From Simmondsia chinensis (lineage: Eukaryota > Streptophyta > Magnoliopsida > Caryophyllales > Simmondsiaceae): a stretch of DNA of 64,000 bases. Shown piece by piece: positions 21,791 through 32,340 of the stretch. The stretch is from the NCBI GenBank assembly GCA_018398585.1, contig JAGTTD010000007.1, positions 12,206,320 to 12,270,319 on the forward strand. Direction: 5' to 3'. The notes under the pieces were generated by a model that saw only the letters and a list, made by a program, of their open reading frames with translations, made no database searches and had not been told where the DNA came from. A program made the translations under genes and the position numbers. Numbering within the stretch: the first letter of the stretch is position 1; the number at the start of each line of letters is the position of its first letter.

Positions 21791-22200
21791 TTTGTCAAAC
21801 GCAAATTAAGGACATGCTGCACATTTCGTGGCATGGAGACTTTCCAGAGTTGAGTTTAAGGACCGTTCCCTTGCCGTGGACAGGGGCCGAACTATAGTTT
21901 TCCATGACCACTTTCTCCCAATCAATGACTTTCTCGTATTCTTGGCATAGGTCCTTATTGGTGCTGACGTGCTTTGTGGCACTAGTATCTACAACCCACT
22001 CAACTGTGTTCCCTATCATGTTCACGTCGAAGATTAAAAAACACCTCTCCGTATTGGGGCATGTGTTCGTTGAGTCTTCTAAGTCCGAATCCCTTCTTGC
22101 AATCCCTTCAGGTGTCATCACTCGACCACAAGTCCAACTTGTCCCCTTGATTCTCTTTTGGCCTTCGTCAGAATTGTTCATTGGCCTATTTTCTTAGGAT
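21791..22200 (-). pseudogene. copia protease (Cop-2)
   Basis: 128 open codons (21795-22181). VEWVVDTSATKHVSTNKDLC holds the active site, with DTS where the family has DTG. It is preceded by a gag tail in which the zinc knuckle is badly eroded (TCGRVMTPEGIARRDS) and followed by KGTVLKLNSGKS, the flap region. Same order as in Cop-1 and Cop-3. Confidence 0.78.
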
Positions 22201-22904
22201 TGGCTTTGTTTAATACTGGATCCATCCTCTTGATGATTGGATCTTGCCTTGTTCCATTATTTCCTACATTTGCCTTTCTTTCTTGCATTTTGTGACTCTT
22301 GATAGTTAGTAACCAAGGAGGAATGTTCAGAGGACTTCCCTTTGGCTTGTTTGCAATTCTGATCTTCCAAATTGCAATGACAGATCAGGTCATGCAGTGT
22401 CATGTCCTACTTCTTATGCTTTAAAGATGTCTTGTACTTGTTCCAAGAGGGAGGCAATTTCTCAATTAGATAGTTAGCTTGAAAGGTTTCACAAAAATGT
22501 TAGTGCACAAAGTCTTTTCTCGTGTATTTGGCCTAGGATTGATTTTTTTTTTTTGCACCATAGTAAATGATAGCCACCCACTACAAACAAATTTCTTGGC
22601 GGCACTATCATCCGCCTTATATTTATTTTGCAATACTTCCCATATGTCTTTAGAGATTTTCATGTTACTATAATTCTGGTTTAAAGGCCATGTCATGTAG
22701 TTGAGAAGCATCCCCTACAAGTTTTTTGTTATCCTTCTCATAGTCCTCATTTGACCTTGCAAGTCTCTATCATTGAACAAAGTGTAATGAACTTCATTTT
22801 GGCCTAGAAAAAGCTTCATATTATCATCCCACATCTTTTAGTTCTTCCCATCCAAGGGCTTCATTTTAGACATCTTCTGATTAGTCATTTTATTTAAACG
22901 ACTT
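22201..22904 (-). pseudogene. copia gag (Cop-2)
   Basis: Starts only about 22 bases inside LTR D with MTNQKMSKMKPLDGKN (ATG at about 22887). It continues MKLFLGQNEVHYTLFND-type sequence with a stop, LLNYMTWPLNQNYSNMKISKDIWEVLQNKYK, FQANYLIEKLPPSW-type and KHKK, then the basic Ser/Asn/Lys tail. Stops near 22850 and 22710 break it. The short distance to the LTR leaves no place for a tRNA-iMet primer site; none is visible. Confidence 0.75.
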
Positions 22905-22908
22905 AGAT

Positions 22909-23810
22909 TGTTGAGAAAATGATGTAAATGATTGATTAAAATATAACTTTGTTATAATCAAAGTGATCTCGAGGGCAGCTAACTTAAGCTCAAGGCCTGC
23001 AATGCGTATAAAAGTAATGACGAGATTATAGTGATAGATGGGAGATATTAGGCTGAAGAATTGCCAAGCCGTGGAGAGCTCCAATGCTCTATGTCGTTTA
23101 TGCCCCCATGCAGGTACAATGGGACCTCTAGCACTCCAACCCTAAGGGTTAATACAATGCCCACCTCAATAATGTACTCCCGGGATATGAATTGGAGCGT
23201 GCCTTAACTTGCTCAGTAACGGAGAAGAAAAAATTAACTTTGGGAGATAAAATAATCCAGTGAAGAAGATGAATATCAGTGTACTTTGGTTTATTTCTGT
23301 GTCTTGAACAACCTATCAAAGGGCTATATTTATAGATAAAAAAAACTTTTTCATTAAGGAAAATGTCAAGGCTAAAATTCAACCTGAATGAGGAGAGCAG
23401 CGGATATTGAGGAGCAAAGAATCCAACTTATGTTTTGGAAGGAATATATATGGAAAGAGTGGACATTGAAACAATCAAAACACATACTCGAGCTCAAGCT
23501 TGTAGCCATGAGCCTAGACCCTCAAGCCTCAGGCCCGAAGTATGGACAACACCTTGAGCTAGCACCCTCAAGGTCAACTAGGAATGACAACTTCAGCTTG
23601 AGCTCATACTACACTACGATGGATAGGCCGGCCTGGCCTAACAATGTAAGGCCAAGCACACTTGCGGCCCATCAAACGCACTCTAGGCCCAGAAGACTTT
23701 ACCATAGAGAACAAGAGGAGGTATATAAAGTAGACTTCCCACCTCCATTCTTCCAATGTGAGATTGAGATGTTTTACAAGTTGAACAAAATTAATGCTCA
23801 CTACTCACAC
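22909..23810 (-). repeat. LTR D: 5' LTR of Cop-2 (last bases at 29853-29861)
   Basis: Begins TGTTGAGAAAATG. The TATA box (- strand TATAAATATAG) is at about 23320-23331, CTCGAG/CTCAAG palindromes at 23490-23610, TATATAAAG at 23725. It stops at ACTCACAC where Gyp-1 inserted; after Gyp-1 the target copy CACAC is followed by ATTCCAACA (29853-29861), the missing LTR end. Confidence 0.85.
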
Positions 23811-24186
23811 TAATGAAGCCCATTATTGGCTTGGCGAGTACTACTGGACGGATACGCAGAGTATGGAGACGAGGCTAAGGACGAATTTGATTTCTAGTAG
23901 GATTAGTCTTTATTTATTTGTAATAATCTTTTTTGTAATTATCTTCTTTAGTCTTTAATTCATAGTTAAGTTGCTCCTCTATTTAGGGAAAGAGGAGATC
24001 TAGGGTGTTTTTAGCAATCATAACTTTTTAGATTTAATTTCAAGAGTTTCTAGGGTTTTTTCTCTTTCTCGGGTTGTGAGAAATGAGTAGCTTTTTCCCC
24101 TTGTTCTTACTATTTTCTTAATAAAAAATTAAGGGAATGCCGTTGAACTTTTCCATTCCCCAATTTTCAACTTATGTGTTGCATCA
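23811..24186 (+). repeat. Gyp-1 5' LTR
   Basis: 376 bp. The first bases TAATGAAGCCC align with TGATGCAACCC of the 3' LTR, so the terminal TG has become TA. Ends TTGCATCA. The shared interior includes TTTGATTTCTAGTAGGATTAG and GGGTTGTGAGAAAT. Confidence 0.9.
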
Positions 24187-24187
24187 A

Positions 24188-24201
24188 TTGGTATTATAGC
24201 T
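24188..24201 (+). other. Primer-binding site, tRNA-iMet type (Gyp-1)
   Basis: TTGGTATTATAGCT, close to the TGGTATCAGAGC primer site, one base after the LTR. Confidence 0.75.
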
Positions 24202-24214
24202 CAAAGCGATTTCT

Positions 24215-25350
24215 GAGATGGCTTGTGGGCAACACAGGTACGCTGTCGTTGGAGATTTTTACGAGGGAGGCGTACAACGGCAGAACAAGAGGAGATTCGA
24301 GGATTTGGAATGGATATTTCGGTGCATCAAAAGGTGCTTGATTTAATTGTGTTTGGATCCAGATCAAGACCTGGATGAGCAACCTGGAAACTCACTGGTG
24401 AGGGGTGGCGAGGACAAAGCCGACGAGAGCTTCCAAAATTCTTTTCTAGATGCTGAGAAGGAATCGCCCACATACTCGAAACACCGCTGATTTTGATGAT
24501 TACAGGTGGGAATCCGAACTCCATATTGAGATTGTGGAGTTCAACGAAGGAGGATGTCCAGAGATTTTCTGGGATTAGCTTGCTGCGGTGGAGGAGGTTC
24601 TCGTGTTCAAGGAGGTGCTGAAAAGGAAGCAGGCACCATTGGTTACTACTTGGTTAAGGGGTAGAGCCGCCTCCTGGTGGCAACAGCTGAAACATATGTA
24701 GCTTTGTCAGAGGAAGGCAAAGATAGAGACGTGAGAGAAGATGAAGAAACATATGAGAGGCACCTTTTTACGTCACAATCATGGTAAGGTGATGTACCAA
24801 CGTCTATAATGGTTGCGTCAGGGCTCTAGATCTGTAGAGGAGTACACGGTGGAGTTCTACTCATTGGTCGCCAAGAATGACTTGGTGGAGATGGGAGAGC
24901 AATTGATGGATCATTATATGGGCGGATTGAAGGAGTCTATACAAGAGGTGTTGAACATGTTCGACATCTTTTCTATCTCGGAGGAAAGCCAGAGCACCTT
25001 GAATGTTGAGCGGCAGCAAAGGCGTCGCCAGGTTGGCGAAGCCCGTGGAGCACAGGTTGGCAGAAGAGACCAAGTGAGAGCACTGCCAAATTAGGAGCAC
25101 ACAAAATAGGCTAGTAGTCACCAATATTGGTAAACCGGCTACTCAGGACTTGGCGAATATGTCAAGAACCTGTTGCTTCAAGTGTGGAGATATGGGACAC
25201 CGTGTTTCTGAGTGTCATAAGGGTGACAGACTCGGCAAGGGCCTTTTCATCGAGGAGTTCCACGGAGAGGAAGGCGGGATTAGTGAGGAAGAAACCCTGA
25301 CTGCGCTGATGCCACTGGAAGAAGACGCTATGGTGGGTGACGAAGAACGC
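24215..25350 (+). pseudogene. Gyp-1 gag
   Basis: Starts near the ATG at 24218 (MACGQHR). Core Retrotrans_gag motifs appear in shifting frames: VLEFKEVLKRKQ, TWLRGRAASWWQQLK, KMKKHMRGTF, then the open segment 24813-25094 with RQGSRSVEEYTVEFYSLVAKNDLVEM. A complete zinc knuckle, CFKCGDMGHRVSEC, is at about 25169-25210. An acidic linker (EEGGISEEETL) leads to the protease. Several stops before 24800. Gag would package element RNA. Confidence 0.82.
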
Positions 25351-25399
25351 CTACTTGTGGTTAGGTGCACTTGCTTCGCACCAAGAGAAGAACCCGGAA

Positions 25400-25990
25400 A
25401 TGGATGGCTAGGAAATAACACCTTCCAGACCACCTGCACCCTTGGCGGTAGAGTATGCCACATGGTGATAGACTCGGCTGTTGTAAGAACGTGATTTCCG
25501 AAGAGGCAGTTGCCAAGCTGGGGTTGAAGAAAGAAGCTCATCAAAGTACATATAAGTTAACATGGCTCAAAGAAAGGAAACTAGGCAACCGTATCTAAAT
25601 GATGCTTAGTTAATTTTTCAATTGGTTCGAAGCACAAGGATGGAGTGTGACGTTGTCACCAAGGACGCTTGCCATCTGTTGGTAGGGAGTCCATGGCAAT
25701 ATGATAGGGGTGCCATCCATAACGGATGGAAGAACACATATAGCTTCATCTTTGAGGGGATAAAGATTATCTTGTTTCCTAAGAAGGATGAGGCTACACG
25801 AGTTTTAACAGCTCAATACTAGAGTATACAAAATAGAGCTATGTTTGTCAAGGAGGTTGGTAACACCAAGATTGTCTTCGTGTTCATTGGGAAAGAGAGC
25901 AAGGTGAATCTAGGGGACATACCGAGTAATGTTGCTGCCTTGTTGAGTGAGTTACTGGATACACTCCTGCCATTAGGAGACATATAACCC
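25400..25990 (+). pseudogene. Gyp-1 protease region
   Basis: RVCHMVIDSAVV (about 25448-25485) is the active-site strand; the family sequence is D-S/G-G, and here the frame slips so DSG reads DSA, followed by a stop. Afterwards NVISEEAVAKLGL can be read in another frame, then the substrate-side sequence CHLLVGSPWQYDR and HNGWKNTYSFIFEG (25622-25822), the usual run-up to RT. Inactive. Confidence 0.72.
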
Positions 25991-27700
25991 CGCATTAATT
26001 TGATGCAGGGGGTTGCCTTACCTAATAGGCCTCGCTACTGTATGAGTCCATCTAAGCATGAGGAGTTAAGGCACAAAGTGGGGGAACGGCTTACCAAGGG
26101 ACTTATCACGGAGAATTTGAGTCCTTGTGCAGTGCCAACTCTGTTAAAGCCAAAGAAGGATGAGGGATAGTGGATGTGTGTGGCCAGCAGAGGTATCAAC
26201 AAGATCACGATGCGCTATCGATTCCTTATTCTGATATTTTTTTTTTGTTCTAATAAGACAGTGTTATATATATCAAAAACGTCGTACAATAGTACGAGGG
26301 GCATACCCCAAGACACGACTAAAGGCCTAAAATGCAAATCCAAAAGAAGCTAAACAAAGCAGAAAAGCAAACACAGCAAAAGCCAACGCAAGAGGAAATA
26401 TAGCGAATACATCATGGCGTCAAAGTAAATCACTCAAACACAGGAGGAGGGAAACACTCATCTTCTTCGACGCCCCTTCAAAAGAGAGGGAGGGTTCGGA
26501 GCCTGCTTCTTAAAAGAGGCTCTGGTCTGCCAGCGCGGGATAATGGGAGCCGCCTCGTAGTCTCCATAATCACCCCGAGTGGAAACAAAGTCAGCATATG
26601 CCTTCTGATCAGCAAGAGAGGCATAATAATAACCTTCTTGTTCACTAGGACAAAGGATGCTCGGTACACTGGCTCCTTGAATGGCATGGCATGACCCGGC
26701 TTCAAGAAATCCAACCAAAGCTTCCCAAAAACTCATCGACCTCGACAAAACAATCAGCATGACTCCAAATCTCCGCAAATCGTGTAGATGAATCGGCTAT
26801 ATCACCAGAGTCCAAAACGTCAAACGAATCTCGAAGCCCGCCTGGGAAGATCCCGAAGCAGGCTGGGGCAGCCCAGTGCCCTGTTGGCACTGAAATGCTT
26901 GAAAATACCAAGAAAATGCATCCTACATAGCACCAAAACAGCCTCCAAAGTCTCCCTCACTCACCTGTGTTTCACTCTTGGACTAGTAACTGAATCGGAC
27001 AAATGACCATACCCCATGAAAGATCACGAGATGATGAGCCCAGATCTATAAACAATGACACCGTACAACATCACACGCGCCCTCACGGGTTGGAACATGC
27101 TCTACGAGTGCCCCCACGCTCAGCCACGCGCCATCTACACACAGCAGTCGAAAATCGCCCTAAAATCTCCTTTTTGAGAGTTTCTGTCCCTAGAAGTTTA
27201 CAAATGAACTCCCTCCTTATTCCAAGATCAGATAACCTACTTGATTAACTACGCAAAACAAAGGAGTTCACCAACCTATTCTTAAAGAACGGGTATCATC
27301 AGATCTGCATCTCGCTTGGAGATGAGTGGTAAACCACGGGGAAGGATTGTATGAGTGGCTTGTCATGCCATTCGGGTTGTCAAATGCGCCAATTACCTTC
27401 ATGGGATTTATGAATTAGGTACTTCATCCATTCATTTTAAGTTTGTCGTCATCTACTTTGATGACATCTTGATCTACAGCCAGAGTAGGGATGAGCACTT
27501 GGCGCATCTCAGGGACGTCTTAAGTACCTTGCGGAAGCAATATCTGTTCACCGCCTTAAAGAAGTGTGAGTTCATCAGAGACCGGGTGACCTTCCTTGGG
27601 TTTGTTGTGTCCGACGACGTTATATCAGCTAACAAAGGGAAGATCGCGGTAATATGAGATTGGCCATGGCCAAAGAGGATTGGTGAAGTCGGGAGCTTCC
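25991..27700 (+). pseudogene. Gyp-1 reverse transcriptase, interrupted
   Basis: The first part (to 26231) reads ALPNRPRYCMSPSKHEELRHKV, LITENLSPCAVPTLLKPKKDEG and INKITMRYRFLI. After the 982-bp insertion the protein resumes as IPRSDNLLD at 27220, then [26 protein letters not shown] sequence, and in 27355-27657 the polymerase site [18 protein letters not shown] (F-D-D). Then KKCEFIRDRVTFLGFVVS. Stops and shifts near 27330 and 27420. Confidence 0.82.
26232..27213 (-). mobile_element. Poly(A)-tailed retrosequence (LINE-like or processed insertion)
   Basis: 982 bp flanked by a 9-bp direct repeat TCCTTATTC (26223-26231 and 27214-27222), dividing Gyp-1 RT exactly where the protein is continuous. 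On the - strand it ends in a run of ten A followed by TATCA, so it is a tailed copy on the - strand. The longest - strand ORF (26458-26778, 106 codons, ending LLKGRRRR) matches nothing I know; no LINE endonuclease or RT motif is present. A 5'-truncated LINE 3' end or a retrocopied transcript are both possible. A 9-bp duplication also fits Mutator-like elements, but there are no inverted ends. Confidence 0.65.
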
Positions 27701-28200
27701 ACATATTGGCATCTTTTTATAGGAGGTTCGTGCCTAACTTCAGCTTGGTGATGGCGCCAATCATGAATTATATGAAGGGGAATTCCTTTGCTTAGACTCC
27801 AGAGGCAGCTAACGGCTTTGAAGAAATTAAGAGGAGGCTAACCAAGGCACCGGTATTAGCTTTACTCGACTTCCAAAAGACGTACGAGCTTCACACTGAT
27901 GCCTCTAAAATTGGCATTGGCACTGTGCTCAGCCAAGAGGGGATACCAATAGCATCACTTAACTAGAAGCTTGACGGAAGTAAGTTAAATTACTCTACTT
28001 ACGACATCGAGTCCTATCCAATAAGGAGTTTGTGTTCAACTCCGACAATGTGGCCTTAAAATACATCAATAGCCGAGACAAGCTCTCAGATTGGCACACC
28101 AAGTTGCCAAGCTACATTCTTTTCCACTTCGTATCAAGCACAAGTTAAGCGCCTTGAACAAAGTGGCAGATGTGTTGACTAGGCGGAGTCTCATCTTGTC
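27701..28200 (+). pseudogene. Gyp-1 RNase H
   Basis: After RT come SFHILASFYRRFVPNFS, then AANGFEEIKRRLTKAPVLALLDFQKTYELHTDASKIGIGTVLSQEG with the first catalytic Asp, then YDIESY with the Glu shifted, NSDNVALKYI and the DWHTKLPSYI-type end at about 28130. Stops occur near 27795, 27965 and 28000. Confidence 0.78.
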
Positions 28201-29040
28201 CCAGAGCAGGGTCTCAATAGTAGAGATTGAGACATTGGTGGCACAGTATGCGGATGATGATCTTTGGAGGGAAGCACAATCCGAATATGTCCCAAGACAC
28301 TCTATCATTGAGGGGTTCCACTTTAACGAAAATCACCTATGCATTCCCGGAATAAGTCTTCGCCTCAAAATCAATGAAGAGAAACACAATAAAGGGCATA
28401 TGGGCAGCGACAAGATGCTACAGTTGATTAGCGCCAACTACTTTTGGCCTTCATTACGCAAGGAGGTTGATAGATTAGTCAGACATTGTCGCATTTGTCA
28501 GGTGTCAAAGGAAGGACTGACAAACGCAGGCCTTTACATGCCTTTACCAATTCCAAGTTAGCCTTAGACAAACGTGAGCATGGATTTCATGCTAGGGTTG
28601 CCAAGAACAAAAGCAGGATTTGACTCTATCCTTTTTGTTGTGGATCACTTTTCCAAGATGGCACACTTTATTGAGTGCAAAAAGGCCACTAAAGCAGGCT
28701 ATGTCGCCGGGTTGTATTTCCGGGAAGTCTACAAGCTTCACTGTTTGCCGGCGAGCATTGTTTCCAATAGGGACGTACGGTTCGTAACGACTTTCGGAAG
28801 ACTTTATGGAAGATGGCGAATACATCCCTCCCATCCAATGCAGTTCATCACCCTCAGATAGATGGGCAGACAGAAGTCACGAATCACTCTTTGGTAACTT
28901 GCTTCGTTGCCTTGTAGTTGATGACATTGGGAGTTGGGAGGCGAAGCTATACCAGGCGGAATTTTCCTGCAATAGCTCGGTTAACAAGAGCACGAGTTTC
29001 TCACCATTCAAAGTCATTTAAGGCTTTGTACCATGTTCGC
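28091..29040 (+). pseudogene. Gyp-1 integrase
   Basis: Segment 28091-28561 holds the RNase H/integrase link (KVADVLTRRS), EKHNKGHMGSDKM and RHCRICQ, the H-H-C-C zinc finger, and NAGLYMPLPIPS. After a stop, 28574-28861 gives the core with the first Asp in SMDFMLGLPR, FVVDHFSKMAHFIECKKAT and the second Asp in VSNRDVRF. A further frame (28806-29021) gives NCSVNKSTSFSPFKVI-type sequence beyond the Glu region. Broken by two stops or shifts. Confidence 0.85.
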
Positions 29041-29464
29041 CAATAGATTTGACGCCTGTCCCTAATCTAACCTGCCCAAACGGGAAGGTGGAAGACTTCA
29101 TCTCCAACATTCAATAGATCCATGAGTAGATGGGGGCGTGGCTGCTAGAAGCAAGTTCCAAATACAAGGCAGCAAGGGATAAGAGACACTGAGCAGTCCA
29201 ATTTTAGGTTAGCGATAAAGTCTGGGCCATCTTGACAAGGGAGCGATTTCTAGCGTGGGAGTACAACAAGATGATGGCTCTAAAGATAGGCCCTTTAACT
29301 ATCCTTGAGAAAATTAATGACAATGCTTACAGTCTTTAGTTACCAGCATGCATGAGGACTTCCGATGTGTTCAACGTCGAGCACCTTGCTCTTTACTTTG
29401 GTGATGATGCTCTTGCTGACCTTCAGGTGAATTCGAGAGTGAATTCTCTCCAACCAAGAGAGGA
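29041..29464 (+). pseudogene. Gyp-1 integrase C-terminal region and 3' end
   Basis: Reads SPIDLTPVPNLT, YKAARDKRH, FLAWEYNKMMALKIGPLTILEKINDNAYSL and SDVFNVEHLALYFGDDALADLQVNS, then REDDATR at the LTR edge. This is the usual tail of gypsy pol; no chromodomain motif follows. The bases before the 3' LTR (CAAGAGAGGA) are a short purine tract. Confidence 0.72.
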
Positions 29465-29847
29465 TGATGCAACCCGTTAATGGCTTGGCGGGTACTACTT
29501 GGTGGATATGAGGGTTGGCGAGTACAAAGACGCGGAGTATGGAGATGTGGCTGAGGACAAATTTGATTTCTAGTAGGATTAGTCTTTATTTATTTGTAAT
29601 TATTTTTTTTAGTCTTTTTAATTCATAGTCAAATAGCTCCTTTATTTAAGGAAGACGAGATCTAGCATTTTTTTAGCATTCATAATTTCATATTTAATTC
29701 TAGGAGTTTCTAGGATTTTCTCTCTTTCTTGGGTTGTGAGAAATTGAGTAATTATTTCCCTTTGTTCTTGCTATTTTCGTAATACGAAATTTAGAGAAGG
29801 CGGTTGAACCTTCCCATTCCTTAATTTTCCACTTATGTGCTGCATCA
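29465..29847 (+). repeat. Gyp-1 3' LTR
   Basis: 383 bp, TGATGCAACCC to GCTGCATCA. It has a 36-base stretch (about 29504-29540) not in the 5' LTR and is otherwise close to it. It is followed by target copy CACAC. Confidence 0.9.
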
Positions 29848-29861
29848 CACACATTCCAACA

Positions 29862-30027
29862 TATATACCTAATTTTATGTAGCATACATTTTTTAACTTA
29901 TTTTCCTATTCTTTACAACTTAGGATACTTTTGATATGTGGTTAATAAGGGCTCATAGTTATAGGGATAACCATTATATCTCTTTTAATTTTATATAATT
30001 TATCAGTAAATTTTATCCTATAAAAAG
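29862..30027. repeat. Unit U2, left part
   Basis: Paralogous to 6574-6740: TATATACCTAAT at the LTR edge, then AGCATA, TTTTTAACTT, CTTAGGATACTTTTG. It ends in AAAAG where Cop-3 inserted; the unit resumes at 36518. No gene. Confidence 0.72.
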
Positions 30028-30986
30028 TGTTGGAGAAATAGGATAAATGAGTGATCAAAAATATAACTCTTTATTACAATTAAAGTTATCTCAATGATCA
30101 CAAAATGATGACAGAAATGACTGAACAATAAACGACAAAAGGAAAAGAATTAATCGAAGAATTTCTGCATCTTGGAGAATCCATTAAGTCGTTGATGCCC
30201 CCACATATGTACCAATGGGATGAACGGCACTCTGACCCCTAGAGTTAACACGGCACCCATCTTAGCAATATACTCCAAGGAGATGGGTTGGAGTATGCCC
30301 CAACATGCTTAGTAATGGAAGAGAGAACAAACAAATTTTTGGAGAGAAAAATAAAGCCGTGAAGAGGGAGAAGTATTTCTGACATATCTTTTTGTGTGTT
30401 AAGAAAAACTCAAAGAAATGGTATTTATAGAGAATAATCCTTTTAGGTTAAAGAAAAGATCAAGCCTAAGAATTCGGCATGAACAAGGAAAGTTGTGGAC
30501 ATGAGAGAGCCTAAAAGTCCGGCTTCAGTTGTGGATGAAACCGTTTATGGAAAGAGCTGGAATTGACACAGTCAAAATGCATACTTGAGCTCGGGCTTTT
30601 AGCCTCGACACCTGGAGTATGGACAACCCCTCAAGGTCAGGTCTGCTAAGAGTCACCTTGAACTCGAGCCAAAGGCCTCGAGCATACTCAAAGATAAGAA
30701 CCCCTCTCGAGTTCGTTCACAACAACTTAAACAAATACAATGGTCGTAAAATAAAAGTCTGGGTTAGAAAATATCCACACCACACTACATTGCGACACAT
30801 CAGGTCGGCAGGGCGGGGCAAGGCCAGGTGCACCTGCGCATATGGCCTGTCAGCCCCACTCTAGGCCCACTAGACTTTACCAAGTACGATAAAAAAAGAG
30901 TATACAAACAAGACTCCTCACAATGTGGGATTGAGCTCTTTTCACAAGACATCAAAATTGAAGCACACTGCTCCCAAATTCCAACA
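30028..30986 (-). repeat. LTR E: 3' LTR of Cop-3
   Basis: TGTTGGAGAAATAGG to AAATTCCAACA; the terminal inverted repeat TGTTGG/CCAACA is intact. The TATA box on the - strand (CTATAAATACC) is at about 30420-30430. CTCGAG palindromes lie at 30580-30720. The next bases, ATCCCACACATGA, read on the - strand as TCATGTGTGGGAT, the likely polypurine tract. Confidence 0.88.
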
Positions 30987-31740
30987 ATCCCACACATGAT
31001 TCAATTTTGAGATAGGAAGGAAAGGAATTGTACGACTGAGTAGTGAGACCCACACTTGACAATGCTAATGTCTTTTGGACTTGAAACAGTACCTAGTGAC
31101 TAAGCATGTCCCACAACCACCAAATGGTGAACAAGGTCTTGAACTATGAGCAGTCATTATGAAAAGCATACCTAACCCCTTCATGTGGTTCTCGATGTTG
31201 AGACGCACTCTGCGATCAAAACGTATAAGATCCCTAAGATATAATCCGAAACCTCGTATTCTAAGGATTGCTCTGGAGAGTAAGCCCTTACTCTTGACAT
31301 GGAGACTTTCTACCCTAAAAATCTCGTAGGTGAGTCAATCAAGTGTGCTACCCCACACCACCATAAAAGGATATGGACATCATTAAGAGCCTTAGGCTCT
31401 TCCTCACATTATGGTAGTAGCGATGTGTCAATTAGGTATGCTGCCTCACACCTCCATATCGGGCTATGGACAACATTAAAAGCATTGCACTCAATCTATG
31501 TCATGGCAGTATTTTATAAATCATGGAGCCACTCATACAAATATACCTCATAATGGGCTTGAGTGGCTACCCTGAATTTTCCGGTCTCTAACTTCGTTTG
31601 ACCAATTAGACATTGGGAGTCACTCCTGACACGGGTATCCATTAGGATTAGGACACAAAAATAAGCTTTGGCCCCATTCCCTCCACTGTTTCATTTATCA
31701 TTTTTCTTAAAAGGCCTTTTTTTAATAGATCTGCCAAAAT
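30987..31740 (-). other. Non-coding 3' spacer of Cop-3
   Basis: Same spacer as in Cop-1 and Cop-2 (CTAATGTCTTTTGGACTTGAA near 31065, two near-repeats with ATGGACA(T/A)CATTAA at 31370-31480). No coding potential. Confidence 0.6.
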
Positions 31741-32340
31741 TTTCTCACTCCTCACAAATTCGAGTGAGATCACATTGTTCGTGATCAAATTTCTCGCGAT
31801 ACCATGTATGAGGCGAATATCCCTCAACGTGCCATTGTAAACCTCTCTTTGACCAACTCCAATGACTGCTCAAAAGTCATAGTGTAGCGACATTAAAGGC
31901 GCGAGCTTCCCCCACAATGGAATGCCTCCCACGACACTCCTTAGCCATTCAGTTTCCGAACCAGCCATCTCAAGAGCAATAAATTTGAACTCCATGGTCG
32001 ATTTAGCAATACATGTTTGTTTAGATGGTTGCCATAAAATAGCACAATTAGCAAGCGCAAATACATAGCTCCTAGCAGAATCAATTTCATTAGAATCAGA
32101 CATCCAATTAGCATCATAATATCCCTCTAACACAGCAAGGAATTTCTTATAGTTTAAACCCCAATTCATGGCGCCTTTAAGATACACTAACAACTTTATC
32201 AATGCACTCCAATGCTCATCAATAGGGTTACGGTTGTAACAGCTAAGTCTACTAGCAGCATCAACAATACTTGGACGAGTGTAGTTCATTAAGAACATTA
32301 CGCTACCAGCTATCTTAGCGTATTCAGCATGTGATACACT
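31741..32340 (-). pseudogene. copia RNase H (Cop-3)
   Basis: Open segment 31870-32298 starts MFLMNYTRPSIVDAASRLSCYNRNP, then GYYDANWMSDSNEIDSARSYVFAL, SKQTCIAKSTMEFKFIALEMAGSETEWLRS and PLWGKLAPLMSLHYD. The catalytic Asp of DANW is kept; the Glu of STMES is followed by F rather than S. A few more codons (ARNFITNNVISLEFV-type) reach about 31745. Confidence 0.85.

Larger units (their letters stand above)
23811..29847 (+). mobile_element. Gyp-1: Ty3/gypsy retrotransposon inserted in LTR D
   Basis: 6037 bp with LTRs of 376 and 383 bp, a tRNA-iMet-like primer site, and the order gag, protease, RT, RNase H, integrase (Ty3/gypsy). A perfect 5-bp duplication CACAC flanks it (23806-23810 and 29848-29852). 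It lacks a visible chromodomain, though gag and integrase look chromovirus-like; the lineage is left open. Full of stops. It carries a poly(A)-tailed insertion in RT. Confidence 0.9.
8489..29861 (-). mobile_element. Cop-2: Ty1/copia retrotransposon split by two later insertions
   Basis: A - strand copia of the same family as Cop-1 and Cop-3. Order from right to left: 5' LTR D (22909-23810 plus 29853-29861), gag, protease, integrase, then Ath-1, then RT, RNase H, spacer and 3' LTR C (8489-9335). Removing Ath-1 rejoins the integrase/RT linker; removing Gyp-1 rejoins LTR D. Outer flanks are TAAAT (left) and TATAT (right), not a clean duplication, explained here by later LTR recombination. Multiple stops; inactive. 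Confidence 0.85.
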
